DNA of 52,285 nt from Betaproteobacteria bacterium (GTDB lineage: Bacteria; Pseudomonadota; Gammaproteobacteria; Burkholderiales; SG8-39). Below, one piece after another: positions 17,337 to 27,975 of the stretch. Every line of letters begins with the position of its first letter. The first letter of the stretch is position 1. Both the position numbers and the translations under genes were made by a program. The notes under the pieces were generated by a model. That model worked only from the letters and a program-made list of their open reading frames with translations. It was not told where the DNA came from and ran no database searches. Where the stretch lies: contig VBCA01000021.1 in assembly GCA_005881575.1 (NCBI GenBank), positions 1 to 52,285 on the forward strand. The letters run 5' to 3'.

Positions 17337-18863
17337 CTACGCGAGTGCGACCGGGGTCTTGAAATCCTTGATGCGTTTCTCCCATTCCGCCGGCCCGGTC
17401 TGGTGCACGGAGGTGCCCTTCGCATCGACGGCGACGGTGACCGGCATGTCTTTCACCTCGAACTCGTAGATCGCTTCCATGCCGAGATCGCCGAAGGCGA
17501 GCACTCTGGATTTTCGGATCGCCTTGGCGACGAGATAGGCGGCGCCGCCCACGGCGATGAGCGAGGCGGCCTTGTGCCTGCGGATCGCCTCGAGCGCCGC
17601 GGGGCCGCGTTCGCCCTTGCCGATCATGGCGAGGAGACCGGTTTGCCCGAGCATCGTCTCGGTGAACTTGTCCATGCGCGTCGCCGTCGTGGGGCCCGCC
17701 GGGCCGACGACCTCGTCGCGCACCGGATCGACCGGGCCGACGTAGTAGATCACGCGATTGCTGAAGTCCACCGGGAGTTTTTCACCGTTGGCGAGCATGT
17801 CGGCGATGCGCTTGTGCGCGGCGTCGCGGCCGGTGAGCATTTTCCCCGACAGGAGGAGCGTTTCGCCGGGCTTCCACCTAACGACTTCCGCGCGCGTGAG
17901 CGTGTCGAGGTTTACGCGCCTGGACTGCGCGGCGGGAGTCCAGGTCACGTTCGGCCAGTCCTCCAGGCTCGGCGCCTCGAACTCCGCTGGCCCGGAGCCG
18001 TCGAGCGCGAAGTGTAGATGCCGGGTCGCGGCGCAGTTCGGGATCATCGCGATCGGTTGCGACCCCGCATGCGTCGGGTACGTCCTGATCTTGACGTCGA
18101 GCACCGTGGAGAGGCCGCCTAGGCCTTGCGCTCCGATGCCGAGCCGATTGACTTTGTCGTAGAGCTCCACGCGCAGCTCCTCGTGCCGGTCGCGCGCCCC
18201 GCGCGCGAGTAGCTCGTGCATGTCGATCGGCTCCATCAGCGACTCCTTGGCCATCATCATGGCTTTCTCGGCCGTGCCGCCGATGCCGATCCCGAGCATC
18301 CCCGGCGGGCACCAGCCCGCTCCCATCGTGGGCACGGTCTCGAGCACCCAATCGACGATAGAGTCCGAGGGGTTCAGCATCGCGAATTTCGACTTGTTCT
18401 CGGAACCTGCGCCTTTCGCGGCCACGTCCACCGCGACGGTATTCCCCGGAACGATCTCCATGTGGATCACCGCCGGGGTGTTGTCCTTCGTGTTCCTGCG
18501 GCCGAAAACCGGATCCTCGACGATGGACGCGCGCAGCTTGTTGTCCGGATGCAGGTAGGCGCGGCGCACGCCTTCATTCACGGCGTCCGCGACCGGGCCC
18601 TTGAAACCCTCCAGGCGCACGTCGATGCCGATCTTCAAGAATACGTTGACGATGCCCGTGTCCTGGCAGACCGGCCGGCGCCCTTCGGCGCACATGCGCG
18701 AGTTGCTGAGGATCTGCGCGATGGCGTCTTTCGCTGCCGGCGACTGCTCGCGCTCGTAGGCGCGCGCGAGGTGCTGGATGTAGTCGCGCGGATGGTAGGT
18801 GCTGATGTACTGCAGCGCGTCGGCGACGCTCTGGACCAAGTCTTCCTGTGTGATGACGGTCAT
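17337..18863 (-). CDS. fumA: class I (iron-sulfur) fumarate hydratase
   Basis: 508 residues of the oxygen-sensitive class I fumarase, with both alpha and beta domains fused. The three cluster Cys are C66 (RPVCQDTG), C185 (GWCPPGM) and C277 (IPNCAATRH). The C-terminal domain has the GPAGPTTATRMDKF catalytic stretch. It interconverts fumarate and malate in the TCA cycle. Start ATG 18863 gives MTVITQEDLVQSVADALQYI. The frame continues far upstream, but that part has no homologous character. It stands alone on the minus strand. Confidence 0.92.
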   Translation of the reverse strand: MTVITQEDLVQSVADALQYISTYHPRDYIQHLARAYEREQSPAAKDAIAQILSNSRMCAEGRRPVCQDTGIVNVFLKIGIDVRLEGFKGPVADAVNEGVRRAYLHPDNKLRASIVEDPVFGRRNTKDNTPAVIHMEIVPGNTVAVDVAAKGAGSENKSKFAMLNPSDSIVDWVLETVPTMGAGWCPPGMLGIGIGGTAEKAMMMAKESLMEPIDMHELLARGARDRHEELRVELYDKVNRLGIGAQGLGGLSTVLDVKIRTYPTHAGSQPIAMIPNCAATRHLHFALDGSGPAEFEAPSLEDWPNVTWTPAAQSRRVNLDTLTRAEVVRWKPGETLLLSGKMLTGRDAAHKRIADMLANGEKLPVDFSNRVIYYVGPVDPVRDEVVGPAGPTTATRMDKFTETMLGQTGLLAMIGKGERGPAALEAIRRHKAASLIAVGGAAYLVAKAIRKSRVLAFGDLGMEAIYEFEVKDMPVTVAVDAKGTSVHQTGPAEWEKRIKDFKTPVALA

Positions 18864-19084
18864 GACGAATCCCGGCCTGCAACGATGCGGCACAGGACCA
18901 GTATACCCATAGCCGCTTTTCGCCCGCCTAGAGATGTCGCGGCGTTGAGACAGGTCCAAGGGCTGCGAAATCAATCCACTAGTCAATTCGCTGCATGGCT
19001 GCGTCGTCCCACGGCGACATTTCTCGGTGCACGTTTGCGTCCACCAAAGCGCTAATTGTCTGATGCGACGTGAACAAATCCTGA

Positions 19085-19100
19085 TGGCACGAGTGTTGCG
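19085..19100 (+). promoter_or_regulatory. sigma-54 (RpoN) -24/-12 promoter
   Basis: TGGCACG at -24 and TTGC at -12 are separated so that TGGCAC is followed by five bases and TTGC, the exact RpoN spacing; only the last base (G instead of A/T) departs from consensus. It lies 37 bases upstream of the ATG at 19137, which would give a leader of about 25 bases carrying the GGAGA ribosome site. Confidence 0.6.
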
Positions 19101-19136
19101 AGTGCGCTGCGACCGCCTGGAAAACGGAGAACCGAG

Positions 19137-19478
19137 ATGCGCAGTCTGAAATACACGGTGGTTGCCTTGACCCCGCTGCTCGGCGCCGGAGGTTTTGCAC
19201 AAGGACTCAACCTCGGTATGAATGATGGCTTCATGTTGCAGGCGCAAGCGCCCGCGCAGACGGAATCGACGGGATCGTACGGCGCGATGAACGGCGGCGG
19301 GAGGCCCGAACCCGACCGTGAATCCGGCGCCGACGGTGCACCAACTCGTGTGAGCGGGAAAGTCAGGCCGGATGTCGGCAGCCCGATGGCTGTGGACTTC
19401 AAGGGCTCGCCGCGCGCGCACGCAAAAACGCAAACTCGCAAAGTCGGGAAGAAATCCAAGGACACGGTCGCGAACTGA
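19137..19478 (+). CDS. hypothetical small exported protein
   Basis: 113 residues with a signal-like start (MRSLKYTVVALTPLLGAGGF ending near FAQ) and GGAGA 6 bases before the ATG. The mature chain is low in complexity, rich in Gly, Pro and Ala with a basic C-terminal tail (KTQTRKVGKKSKD). No domain recognised. It lies directly behind a sigma-54-type promoter, implying regulated expression through an enhancer-binding protein not found nearby. Confidence 0.5.
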   Translation: MRSLKYTVVALTPLLGAGGFAQGLNLGMNDGFMLQAQAPAQTESTGSYGAMNGGGRPEPDRESGADGAPTRVSGKVRPDVGSPMAVDFKGSPRAHAKTQTRKVGKKSKDTVAN

Positions 19479-19535
19479 CGCAAGGTCCGAAGGGACGGAG
19501 GATACAACATCGAACATCCACACCGCCCCGCCGGG

Positions 19536-19907
19536 GTGGCTTGCGGGAGTTCCGCCCGACGCTGTTTAGGCGCCCTGCTGCTATTGGCAACTGCCGGCTT
19601 GTTGTTTGCTTGCGGAGGCTCCTCCGGCATTGCCACTGATGCCACCAGTACCACGGGGGGCACCGCCACCTTGGCGTGGGATGCGGTGACAGACGAGAAT
19701 CTACAGGGGTACCGGGTGTACTACGGCACCTTCGCTGGAACATACCTTCAATCCCCTGGCCAGGGACTACCCGTAGGAAATGGCACGACCACCTATAAGG
19801 TCACCGGCCTGAGCACCGGCGCCACGTACTACTTTGCAGTCACCGCCTACGATTCGCGGGGCGACGAAAGCGCTTACTCGAACGAAGTGCACAAAGTCAT
19901 TCCTTAA
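19536..19907 (+). CDS. small lipoprotein with one fibronectin type III domain
   Basis: 123 residues from GTG 19536. The signal ends in lipobox LLFAC followed by GGSSG. A single FN3 domain covers about residues 42-120, with TATLAWDAVTDENLQGYRVY, VTGLSTGATYYFAVTAYDSR and SAYSNEV, the three landmarks of the fold. FN3 modules mediate binding or act as spacers in exported proteins. A terminator follows at 19972. It may be cotranscribed with the preceding small exported protein. Confidence 0.7.
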   Translation: MACGSSARRCLGALLLLATAGLLFACGGSSGIATDATSTTGGTATLAWDAVTDENLQGYRVYYGTFAGTYLQSPGQGLPVGNGTTTYKVTGLSTGATYYFAVTAYDSRGDESAYSNEVHKVIP

Positions 19908-19971
19908 CCGAATCTATTGAAGGATCACCGTCCGCCTCAACTCCTCCTCCCTCCCAGGCGGACGGCTCGGG

Positions 19972-20007
19972 CCCGCAGGAAATTGACCTCCTGCGGGTCT
20001 TTTTTTT
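19972..20007 (+). terminator. rho-independent terminator
   Basis: A perfect 9-base stem CCCGCAGGA / TCCTGCGGG around an 8-base loop is followed by a T-rich run of ten bases (one C). It ends transcription from the FN3 lipoprotein gene and isolates acsA. Confidence 0.85.
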
Positions 20008-20081
20008 CCGGCGTTTGCGCCGGGTTGCGAAGGCCGCTCCGGGGCCGGTAATATCAGCACTTCCACAGGGGGGATTTGCAG

Positions 20082-22055
<1,974 letters not shown>

Positions 22056-22065
22056 CAAAAGAATT

Positions 22066-22101
22066 CCCTTTCCCCTGCGGGAGAGAGGGTAGGGTGAGGG
22101 G
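22066..22101 (+). repeat. REP-like CCCT/GAGGG intergenic palindrome
   Basis: Between acsA and the tRNA gene the sequence CCCTTTCCCCTGCGGGAGAG continues into AGGGTAGGGTGAGGGG. It can fold with CCC-rich and GGG-rich arms. It resembles the dispersed CCCTCACCC-type repeats seen between genes in many proteobacteria. It might serve as an mRNA end for acsA. Confidence 0.4.
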
Positions 22102-22127
22102 CAAGCGGGAGAGGGTGAACGAATAAC

Positions 22128-22220
<93 letters not shown>

Positions 22221-22309
22221 ACCCGTCCCAGGAAGTCCCAGAACGTCCGTCGTTGGATCCGTACGGGAATGCCACAACCGCGTCTCTAATCGGATGCAAT
22301 AATTCCGCG

Positions 22310-25006
22310 CTAACAATCCCAGGGATTCGGGTTTTCCGTTCCAAGGCCATAGCTCGCGATAGCCTTGGCCACGACCGCGCGCTCGACGCTGCCTTCATCG
22401 GCGAGCGCCTTGAGCGCGGCGACCGTCACGTGATGGCGATCGACCTCGAAGAAGCTGCGTAGCGCCGCGCGCGTGTCGCTGCGGCCGTAGCCGTCGGTTC
22501 CAAGCGTGACGTAGCGGCGAGGCGTCCACGTGCGGATGAGGTCTGGAACCGTACGCATGTAGTCGGTCGCGGCGACGATGGGGCCGCTCGTGTTCGCAAG
22601 GCAGCGCTCGACCCAGGATTTCCTCGGCTCGGCCTCCGGATGCAGACGGTTCCAGCGCTCGGCGCCCAGGCCGTTGCGGCGCAGTTCGGTGAAGCTGGTG
22701 ACGCTCCATACGTCGGCGGCGACCCCCCAGTCCTTCTCCAGCATTTCCGCCGCCGCCAGCACCTCTCGCAGTATTGTCCCCGCGCCGAGCAGTTGCACCG
22801 CGTTTTTCTTTTGAGCGTTCGCGGCGCGCAATTTGTACATGCCCTTGAGGATGCCATCCCTCGCATCCTCCGGCATCGGCGGATGCGCGTAGTTTTCGTT
22901 CATCACGGTGATGTAGTAAAAGACATCTTCCCGCGCTTCGAGCATGCGCCGCATGCCGTCCTGCACGATGGCGATCAACTCATAGCCGAAGCATGGATCC
23001 CAGGCCACGCAATTGGGCACGGTGGAAAACAGCAGATGGCTCGACCCATCCTCGTGCTGCAAACCCTCGCCGGAGAGCGTGGTGCGCCCGGCCGTGGCGC
23101 CGAGCAGAAAACCGCGCGCGCGCGAATCGCCCGCGGCCCAGATCAGGTCGCCGACTCGCTGGAAACCGAAGCAGGAGTAGAAGATATAGAACGGCAGCAT
23201 CGACACGCCGTGCGCGCTGTAGCTGGTCGCGGCGGCTAGCCAGGACGAGATCGCGCCGGCCTCGCTAATGCCTTCTTCCAGAATCTGCCCGTCCTTCGCT
23301 TCCTTGTAGTAGAGGAGTTCGTCCCTGTCTTCGGGTTCGTAAAGCTGGCCGAAGGGAGAATAGATCGCCACCTGGCGAAACAGCGATTGCATACCGAAAG
23401 TGCGCGCCTCGTCGGCGACTATGGGCACGACATGCTTTCCGATGGATTTGTCGCGCAGAAGCTGCGAGAGCATCTGCACGAACACCATGGTGGTCGATTG
23501 CTCGCGTTCGCCGGTGCCCGCGAGCAGCTTGCTGAATTCGGATAGCGCCGGAACGGGCAGGTTCCGCGTCCCTGCTTCGCGTGAAGGCAGGTAGCCGCCG
23601 AGCGCAATGCGGCGCGCGTGCAGGTATTTCATCTCGGGAGCGTCCTCGCCCGGTTTGTACAGGCGCAGCGCGCCTACGTCCGCGTCGGAAAGCGGCAGGG
23701 CGAAGCGATCGCGGAAAGCCAGCAATGCGTCGTCCTCCAGCTTTTTCTGCTGATGGGCGCCCATCTTGCCTTGCCCCTCGTGACCCATGCCGTAGCCCTT
23801 CTTGGTCTGCGCGAGAATCACGGTCGGCTGGCCCCTGTGCGACGCGGCCGCGAGATAGCCGGCGTAGATCTTCACCGGGTCGTGACCACCGCGCCTGAGC
23901 CGGTCGATGTCTTCGTCCGACAGATGCGCCACGATCGCTTGCAGCTCGGGATACTTGTTGAAAAAATGCTCGCGATTGAAGCGGCCGTCGGTAGCGGCGT
24001 AGGTCTGAAACTCGCCATCGACGGTTTCGTGCAGTCGTTTGAGGATGACGCCTTCGGTATCGCGCGCGAACAGCGGGTCCCAGTCCGAGCCCCACAGCAC
24101 CTTGACGACGTTCCAGCCGACGCCCGCGTACAACCCCTCCAGCTCCTGGACGATCGAACCGTTGCCGCGCACCGGCCCATCCAGCCGCTGCAGATTGCAA
24201 TTGACGACGAAGATGAGATTGTCGAGACCTTCGCGCGCCGCGAGCGAAAGCCCGGCGATGGACTCCGGCTCGTCCATCTCCCCGTCGCCCACGAAGCACC
24301 ATACCTTGCGCGCGGCCGTTTGCAGAATGCCGCGATCGGCGAGGTAGCGCATGAAGCGCGCCTGGTAGATCGCGTTCAGCGCGCCGAGCCCCATCGAACC
24401 CGTCGGGAACTGCCAGAAACCCGGCATCAGCCATGGGTGACAGTAGGACGACAGTCCCTTGCCTGCGGTTTCGCGCCGGTAATTCGCCAGATTTTCCTCG
24501 GCAAGCCGTCCTTCCAGAAAAGCGCGCGCATAGACGCCCGGCGCGGAATGCGGCTGGAAATACACCGCATCGCCGTTCGGGCCAGCGCGGAAAAAATGGT
24601 TGTACCCCACTTCGAACAGGTCCGCGGATGAAGCATAGGTCGCCAGGTGCCCGCCAAGTTCCGGGTGCTCGCGATTGGCGCGCACCACCATGGCGAGCGC
24701 GTTCCAGCGCACCAGCGCGCCGAGCCTTGCCTCAACCTCAAGATTGCCGGGGAACTGGGGCTGATCGGCAAGCGAGACGGTGTTGCAATACGGCGTACTG
24801 AGAAAGGGCGGCAGCGGAACGCGCCGCGCACGGGCATGATCGAGCAACCGGCGCAGAAGGAAATGTGCGCGCTCCGCGCCTTCCGTCTCCAGCACCGCAT
24901 CGAACGCTTGCAGCCATTCGCGGGTTTCGACCGGATCGGCGTCCTTGGGCAACACGCGCCAGTACCCGGAAAAAACCAGCTCGGTGCGGTCGGAAAGATC
25001 AGTCAT
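22310..25006 (-). CDS. aceE: pyruvate dehydrogenase E1 component, homodimeric type
   Basis: 898 residues, the standard size for homodimeric E1. The thiamine diphosphate motif starts at GDGEMDEPES and closes at VVNCNLQRLDGPV; HPWLMPGFWQFPTGSMGLG is an E1 landmark. It decarboxylates pyruvate and transfers the acetyl group to the E2 lipoyl domain. Neither aceF nor lpd is adjacent: downstream is the tRNA on the other strand, upstream is eutA. The partners must lie elsewhere, or this is a second copy. Confidence 0.93.
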   Translation of the reverse strand: MTDLSDRTELVFSGYWRVLPKDADPVETREWLQAFDAVLETEGAERAHFLLRRLLDHARARRVPLPPFLSTPYCNTVSLADQPQFPGNLEVEARLGALVRWNALAMVVRANREHPELGGHLATYASSADLFEVGYNHFFRAGPNGDAVYFQPHSAPGVYARAFLEGRLAEENLANYRRETAGKGLSSYCHPWLMPGFWQFPTGSMGLGALNAIYQARFMRYLADRGILQTAARKVWCFVGDGEMDEPESIAGLSLAAREGLDNLIFVVNCNLQRLDGPVRGNGSIVQELEGLYAGVGWNVVKVLWGSDWDPLFARDTEGVILKRLHETVDGEFQTYAATDGRFNREHFFNKYPELQAIVAHLSDEDIDRLRRGGHDPVKIYAGYLAAASHRGQPTVILAQTKKGYGMGHEGQGKMGAHQQKKLEDDALLAFRDRFALPLSDADVGALRLYKPGEDAPEMKYLHARRIALGGYLPSREAGTRNLPVPALSEFSKLLAGTGEREQSTTMVFVQMLSQLLRDKSIGKHVVPIVADEARTFGMQSLFRQVAIYSPFGQLYEPEDRDELLYYKEAKDGQILEEGISEAGAISSWLAAATSYSAHGVSMLPFYIFYSCFGFQRVGDLIWAAGDSRARGFLLGATAGRTTLSGEGLQHEDGSSHLLFSTVPNCVAWDPCFGYELIAIVQDGMRRMLEAREDVFYYITVMNENYAHPPMPEDARDGILKGMYKLRAANAQKKNAVQLLGAGTILREVLAAAEMLEKDWGVAADVWSVTSFTELRRNGLGAERWNRLHPEAEPRKSWVERCLANTSGPIVAATDYMRTVPDLIRTWTPRRYVTLGTDGYGRSDTRAALRSFFEVDRHHVTVAALKALADEGSVERAVVAKAIASYGLGTENPNPWDC

Positions 25007-25098
25007 GCAACCCTCCGTAATTCGCGGTCGAGGCGTGTCGACGGCCGCTCAAGTCTGACCATGCCATTCTACGGTCAGCCGCGCCTCCGCGTTGATGG

Positions 25099-26613
25099 CT
25101 AGGCCGCCGCACCCGCCTTCGCGCGCCCGAGGGCGGCGGAGCCGGGGAACACCAGCGACTTGATCACCACCGGCACGGCGCCGGAAGTCTCGAGCAGCGC
25201 CCCGATGTCGATGAAGTCGAATTCCTTCAGGACGATCCCGTCGATCGAGACGATCGGGTTGGAAAGCCCGGTTTCCTCCCGGCAGTGGATGCCGATCAGT
25301 CCGCCGACGTCGCCGTCCCCGACCAGGATGAGCGGAAGGCCGCGCCCGAGCGCACTCGCGAGGCCGGCGACGATTCCCCGGCAGAAGGCGTCCAGCCGCT
25401 CATACGTCGCCGAGCCCTTCCAGCGGTAGCAGAGCGCAACCGCTCGCTCCCCGCCGTCGAGATCGAGACGGCGCAGCGCAGCTCCGACCGATTCGGATAT
25501 TCTTTCCACGGCGAGAGTCTCGGCGTCGAGCGGTAAATTCGGCGTGACGACCGGCACGTTCTTCACAGGGAGCACACTTTGCGGCGCGACGAAGATGGTG
25601 CTGCCGCTCACCTGGATCGTGTACTGGGAGGCGCCGATCACGGTGGCGCGGATTCCTTCGTCGGAAGGCTCGATGCGCGGTCCCCAGGTCTTGATTCGGG
25701 CGAGGATCGCGGCGGCGAACGCCGGGCCAAGATCGCCGAAGGCCCGGTCCTCGCGCCCGTAGATGTACTCCGAAATACCGCCCGAGAAGCTGACCACGTC
25801 CGGCTTGCGCCCGCTGCGCAAGGGGTCGAGCCGCAGCAGGGCTGCCGTGCCGGCGTCGAGGGCGGGCTCGCTGATGGTCGCGAACAAACGGTCGGCCATG
25901 CGCTCGACCATCGTGTTCAAGCGGTTCGCATCGGGCTTCCCGCCCATTTCGAGGAGGAGCCCGACCTCGGCGGCGAAACGCCGGCCGGCTTCCTCGATGC
26001 GCGCCACGCGCCCTTCGGCGTCGAAGGAGACGATGCGGGCCCCGACGTCGACCGCGGTCAGGTCGGCGATTTCGCCGGCCTCGCACACGGCGATCTTGGA
26101 GGTCCCGCCGCCGATATCGATGTTCATGACGCGGGCGGATTCGCGGATCGAGCGCGCGCAGGCACCCGAGCCGAACGCGGCGAGGGTGGCTTCGAGCGCA
26201 TCGCCCGCGCTTACCGAAACGAATTTTCCCGCCTGCGAGGCGAACAGTTCGCCGATCGCCCGGGCGTTGCTGCGCCGGACGGCGACGCCCGTGAGGATGA
26301 GGGCGCCCGTGTCGATTGCGTCGGGATCGACTCCGGCGAGCTCGTATTGCCGGTCGATGAAGCGCCCGAGCGCTAGAGCGTCGATGGTCGCGTCGCCGGC
26401 ATACGGAGTGAGAAGGACCTCGGATTCGTGAATGACTCTGCGCTCGGACACGACGTAGCGGTTGTCGAGCCGCTCGAGCACGAGGCGCGAGAACACGAGG
26501 TGCGAGGTGGAGGAGCCGATGTCGACGCCGACGCTCGTGAGGCGGATCTCGTCCTCGATCTCGAGGCTGCGCCTGACGTTGGTGAAGAAGACCCGCCCGC
26601 CTTCCTCGCTCAT
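25099..26613 (-). CDS. eutA: EutA-type reactivating factor for ethanolamine ammonia-lyase (orphan)
   Basis: 504 residues in the ASKHA ATPase fold. The phosphate-binding loops are SVGVDIGSSTSH near the start and MNIDIGGGTSK in the middle, and the block GALILTGVAVRRSNARAIGE matches EutA closely. EutA exchanges damaged cobalamin in EutBC using ATP. No eutB, eutC or cobalamin gene lies in the window, so its client is uncertain and may be another B12 enzyme. It begins 13 bases after the cupin gene in an apparent two-gene operon. Confidence 0.8.
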   Translation of the reverse strand: MSEEGGRVFFTNVRRSLEIEDEIRLTSVGVDIGSSTSHLVFSRLVLERLDNRYVVSERRVIHESEVLLTPYAGDATIDALALGRFIDRQYELAGVDPDAIDTGALILTGVAVRRSNARAIGELFASQAGKFVSVSAGDALEATLAAFGSGACARSIRESARVMNIDIGGGTSKIAVCEAGEIADLTAVDVGARIVSFDAEGRVARIEEAGRRFAAEVGLLLEMGGKPDANRLNTMVERMADRLFATISEPALDAGTAALLRLDPLRSGRKPDVVSFSGGISEYIYGREDRAFGDLGPAFAAAILARIKTWGPRIEPSDEGIRATVIGASQYTIQVSGSTIFVAPQSVLPVKNVPVVTPNLPLDAETLAVERISESVGAALRRLDLDGGERAVALCYRWKGSATYERLDAFCRGIVAGLASALGRGLPLILVGDGDVGGLIGIHCREETGLSNPIVSIDGIVLKEFDFIDIGALLETSGAVPVVIKSLVFPGSAALGRAKAGAAA

Positions 26614-26626
26614 GGGAAGGGCGGGG

Positions 26627-27829
26627 CTACTTCCTTGCCGGCGGAACGTACCAGCCCGGATCCATCCGGTTCGGCACGCTGCTCTTCGCGAGCGTTTCCC
26701 CGTATTCCTTGCGGATGAACGGGTCCTCCATCCAGTACGGAATGGAAGTTCCGCCGTCGGGAATGTCGATCGCGGTGTAGTCGGTGTGTTTTTCCCCCGG
26801 CGCGCCGGGATCGCGGCCCGGGTTGTGCGGGCCGAACCAGGCGGTGAGGCGGAAAGGGTCTTTCGATACGCTGAAGTGCTGGTGGTACCAGCGCGCGCCG
26901 CCGGGCGCGGCGCTCACCATCCCGACCGGCTCGTAGTCGACGCGCTTCACTTCGTCCATGCGGCCGTCCTTCCACGGCGTGACGCCCAGCCGCTCGGGCC
27001 AGGTATAGGTGTAGCCCTTGCCCTTGACGCAGATGAGCACCGCGGCCGAGGTGTGCGCGTGTCCCTTCGAGTAGCGGCCGTTCTCGTGCTGGCCGATCCA
27101 GAAGTAGAAGCAGTTGTCGGTCATGAACGGCTCGACGCGCCGCCATCCGGGGGAGCGCCGGTTGTCCAGAGGAAGATCGCAGTCGACGATGTCCGGAATG
27201 AAGTTCGTGCGCCGCATCGCGAGGCCTCGCACCGGGTCGGGCTCGATATCGTCCTTCGGCTTGAAGAAATCGTCCGCGCCGTTGAAGCGCTCGCGGAACA
27301 CGAACGGATTGTTGAACACCGCGTCCACGTTGTTGATCATGTTGAGCACGTTCGGCGCCGTGGTGCCCGCGAGCAGCAGCGCGCCGCCGGAGGTGGCGTT
27401 CACCAGGCGGTGCCAGGCGTTCATCGGGATCGAGAACATCGAGCCCTTCTGCCACTCGAAGACGTGTCTCTTCGCGTCGCCCTCCTGCCAGACTTCGGTC
27501 GTGCCGCGACCCTCGACGACGAGAAAGATCTCCTCGTACATGTGCTTCTCGGGGTTGAGCGCGCCCGCGGGAGGGATCTCCACGACATAGCAGCCCCACT
27601 TGGTCTCGGTGCCGTGAAGCTGGATATAGTGGCCGCGGCCGCCGGTGCGCTTCCAGGGCGCGAGCGGCAGGTCCTGCACTTTGCGTATGCCGATGCCGCG
27701 GAACACCGGGATGCCCTCGGACGCCATGAAGGCGTCGTAGGGGGTGGGCTGTTTCTTGAACTCGCCGAATCCGGCCTTGCGCGTGCCCGTCGGCTCGTGC
27801 CAGTGGGTTTGGTCTTTTTCGTGCGGCAT
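26627..27829 (-). CDS. two-cupin-domain protein of unknown function
   Basis: 400 residues from ATG 27829, chosen over the upstream ATG because the longer form would cover the promoter region. The first cupin has KHMYEEIFLVVEGRG and IPMNAWHRL; the second has GHAHTSAAVLICVKGKGYT and HQHFS. Metal-ligand His and Glu are present in both halves. The layout resembles bicupins such as gentisate dioxygenase, but the sequence does not let me assign a substrate. It leads an operon with eutA and is divergent from a binding-protein/IclR pair. Confidence 0.72.
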   Translation of the reverse strand: MPHEKDQTHWHEPTGTRKAGFGEFKKQPTPYDAFMASEGIPVFRGIGIRKVQDLPLAPWKRTGGRGHYIQLHGTETKWGCYVVEIPPAGALNPEKHMYEEIFLVVEGRGTTEVWQEGDAKRHVFEWQKGSMFSIPMNAWHRLVNATSGGALLLAGTTAPNVLNMINNVDAVFNNPFVFRERFNGADDFFKPKDDIEPDPVRGLAMRRTNFIPDIVDCDLPLDNRRSPGWRRVEPFMTDNCFYFWIGQHENGRYSKGHAHTSAAVLICVKGKGYTYTWPERLGVTPWKDGRMDEVKRVDYEPVGMVSAAPGGARWYHQHFSVSKDPFRLTAWFGPHNPGRDPGAPGEKHTDYTAIDIPDGGTSIPYWMEDPFIRKEYGETLAKSSVPNRMDPGWYVPPARK

Positions 27830-27854
27830 GATCTCGCTCTCGATGTTCTGATAT

Positions 27855-27871
27855 ACGGAACACAGTTCCGT
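27855..27871. promoter_or_regulatory. perfect palindromic operator, probably for the nearby IclR regulator
   Basis: ACGGAAC-ACA-GTTCCGT is a perfect 7-3-7 palindrome in the intergenic region between the cupin gene and the binding-protein gene. It ends 4 bases before a -35 element. IclR-family proteins bind short palindromes of the GGAAC/GTTCC kind, and an IclR gene is two genes away. The assignment is inference. Confidence 0.55.
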
Positions 27872-27875
27872 TCTT

Positions 27876-27905
27876 TTGCAAAGCGCTCTCATTCGACCAT
27901 ATAAT
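27876..27905 (+). promoter_or_regulatory. sigma-70 promoter of the binding-protein/iclR operon
   Basis: TTGCAA (27876-27881) and a perfect TATAAT (27900-27905) are 18 bases apart, upstream of the ATG at 27976. The palindrome at 27855-27871 lies just upstream, fitting activation or repression by the IclR protein. Confidence 0.6.
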
Positions 27906-27975
27906 CCCCGCGAGCGTCAATCGCGCGCGAGCGACCCGCGGAATCGCGGCAGGCGCGAGGAGGAGGAGGAAATCG

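Noticed and set aside
17337-19523. 728-residue extended fumarase
   Set aside because: The extra N-terminal 220 residues have no fumarase similarity and cover the sigma-54 promoter and a better-supported gene; the family start is at 18863.
25579-26376. Plus-strand ORF antisense to eutA
   Set aside because: No ribosome site or domain; composition is that of an antisense shadow.
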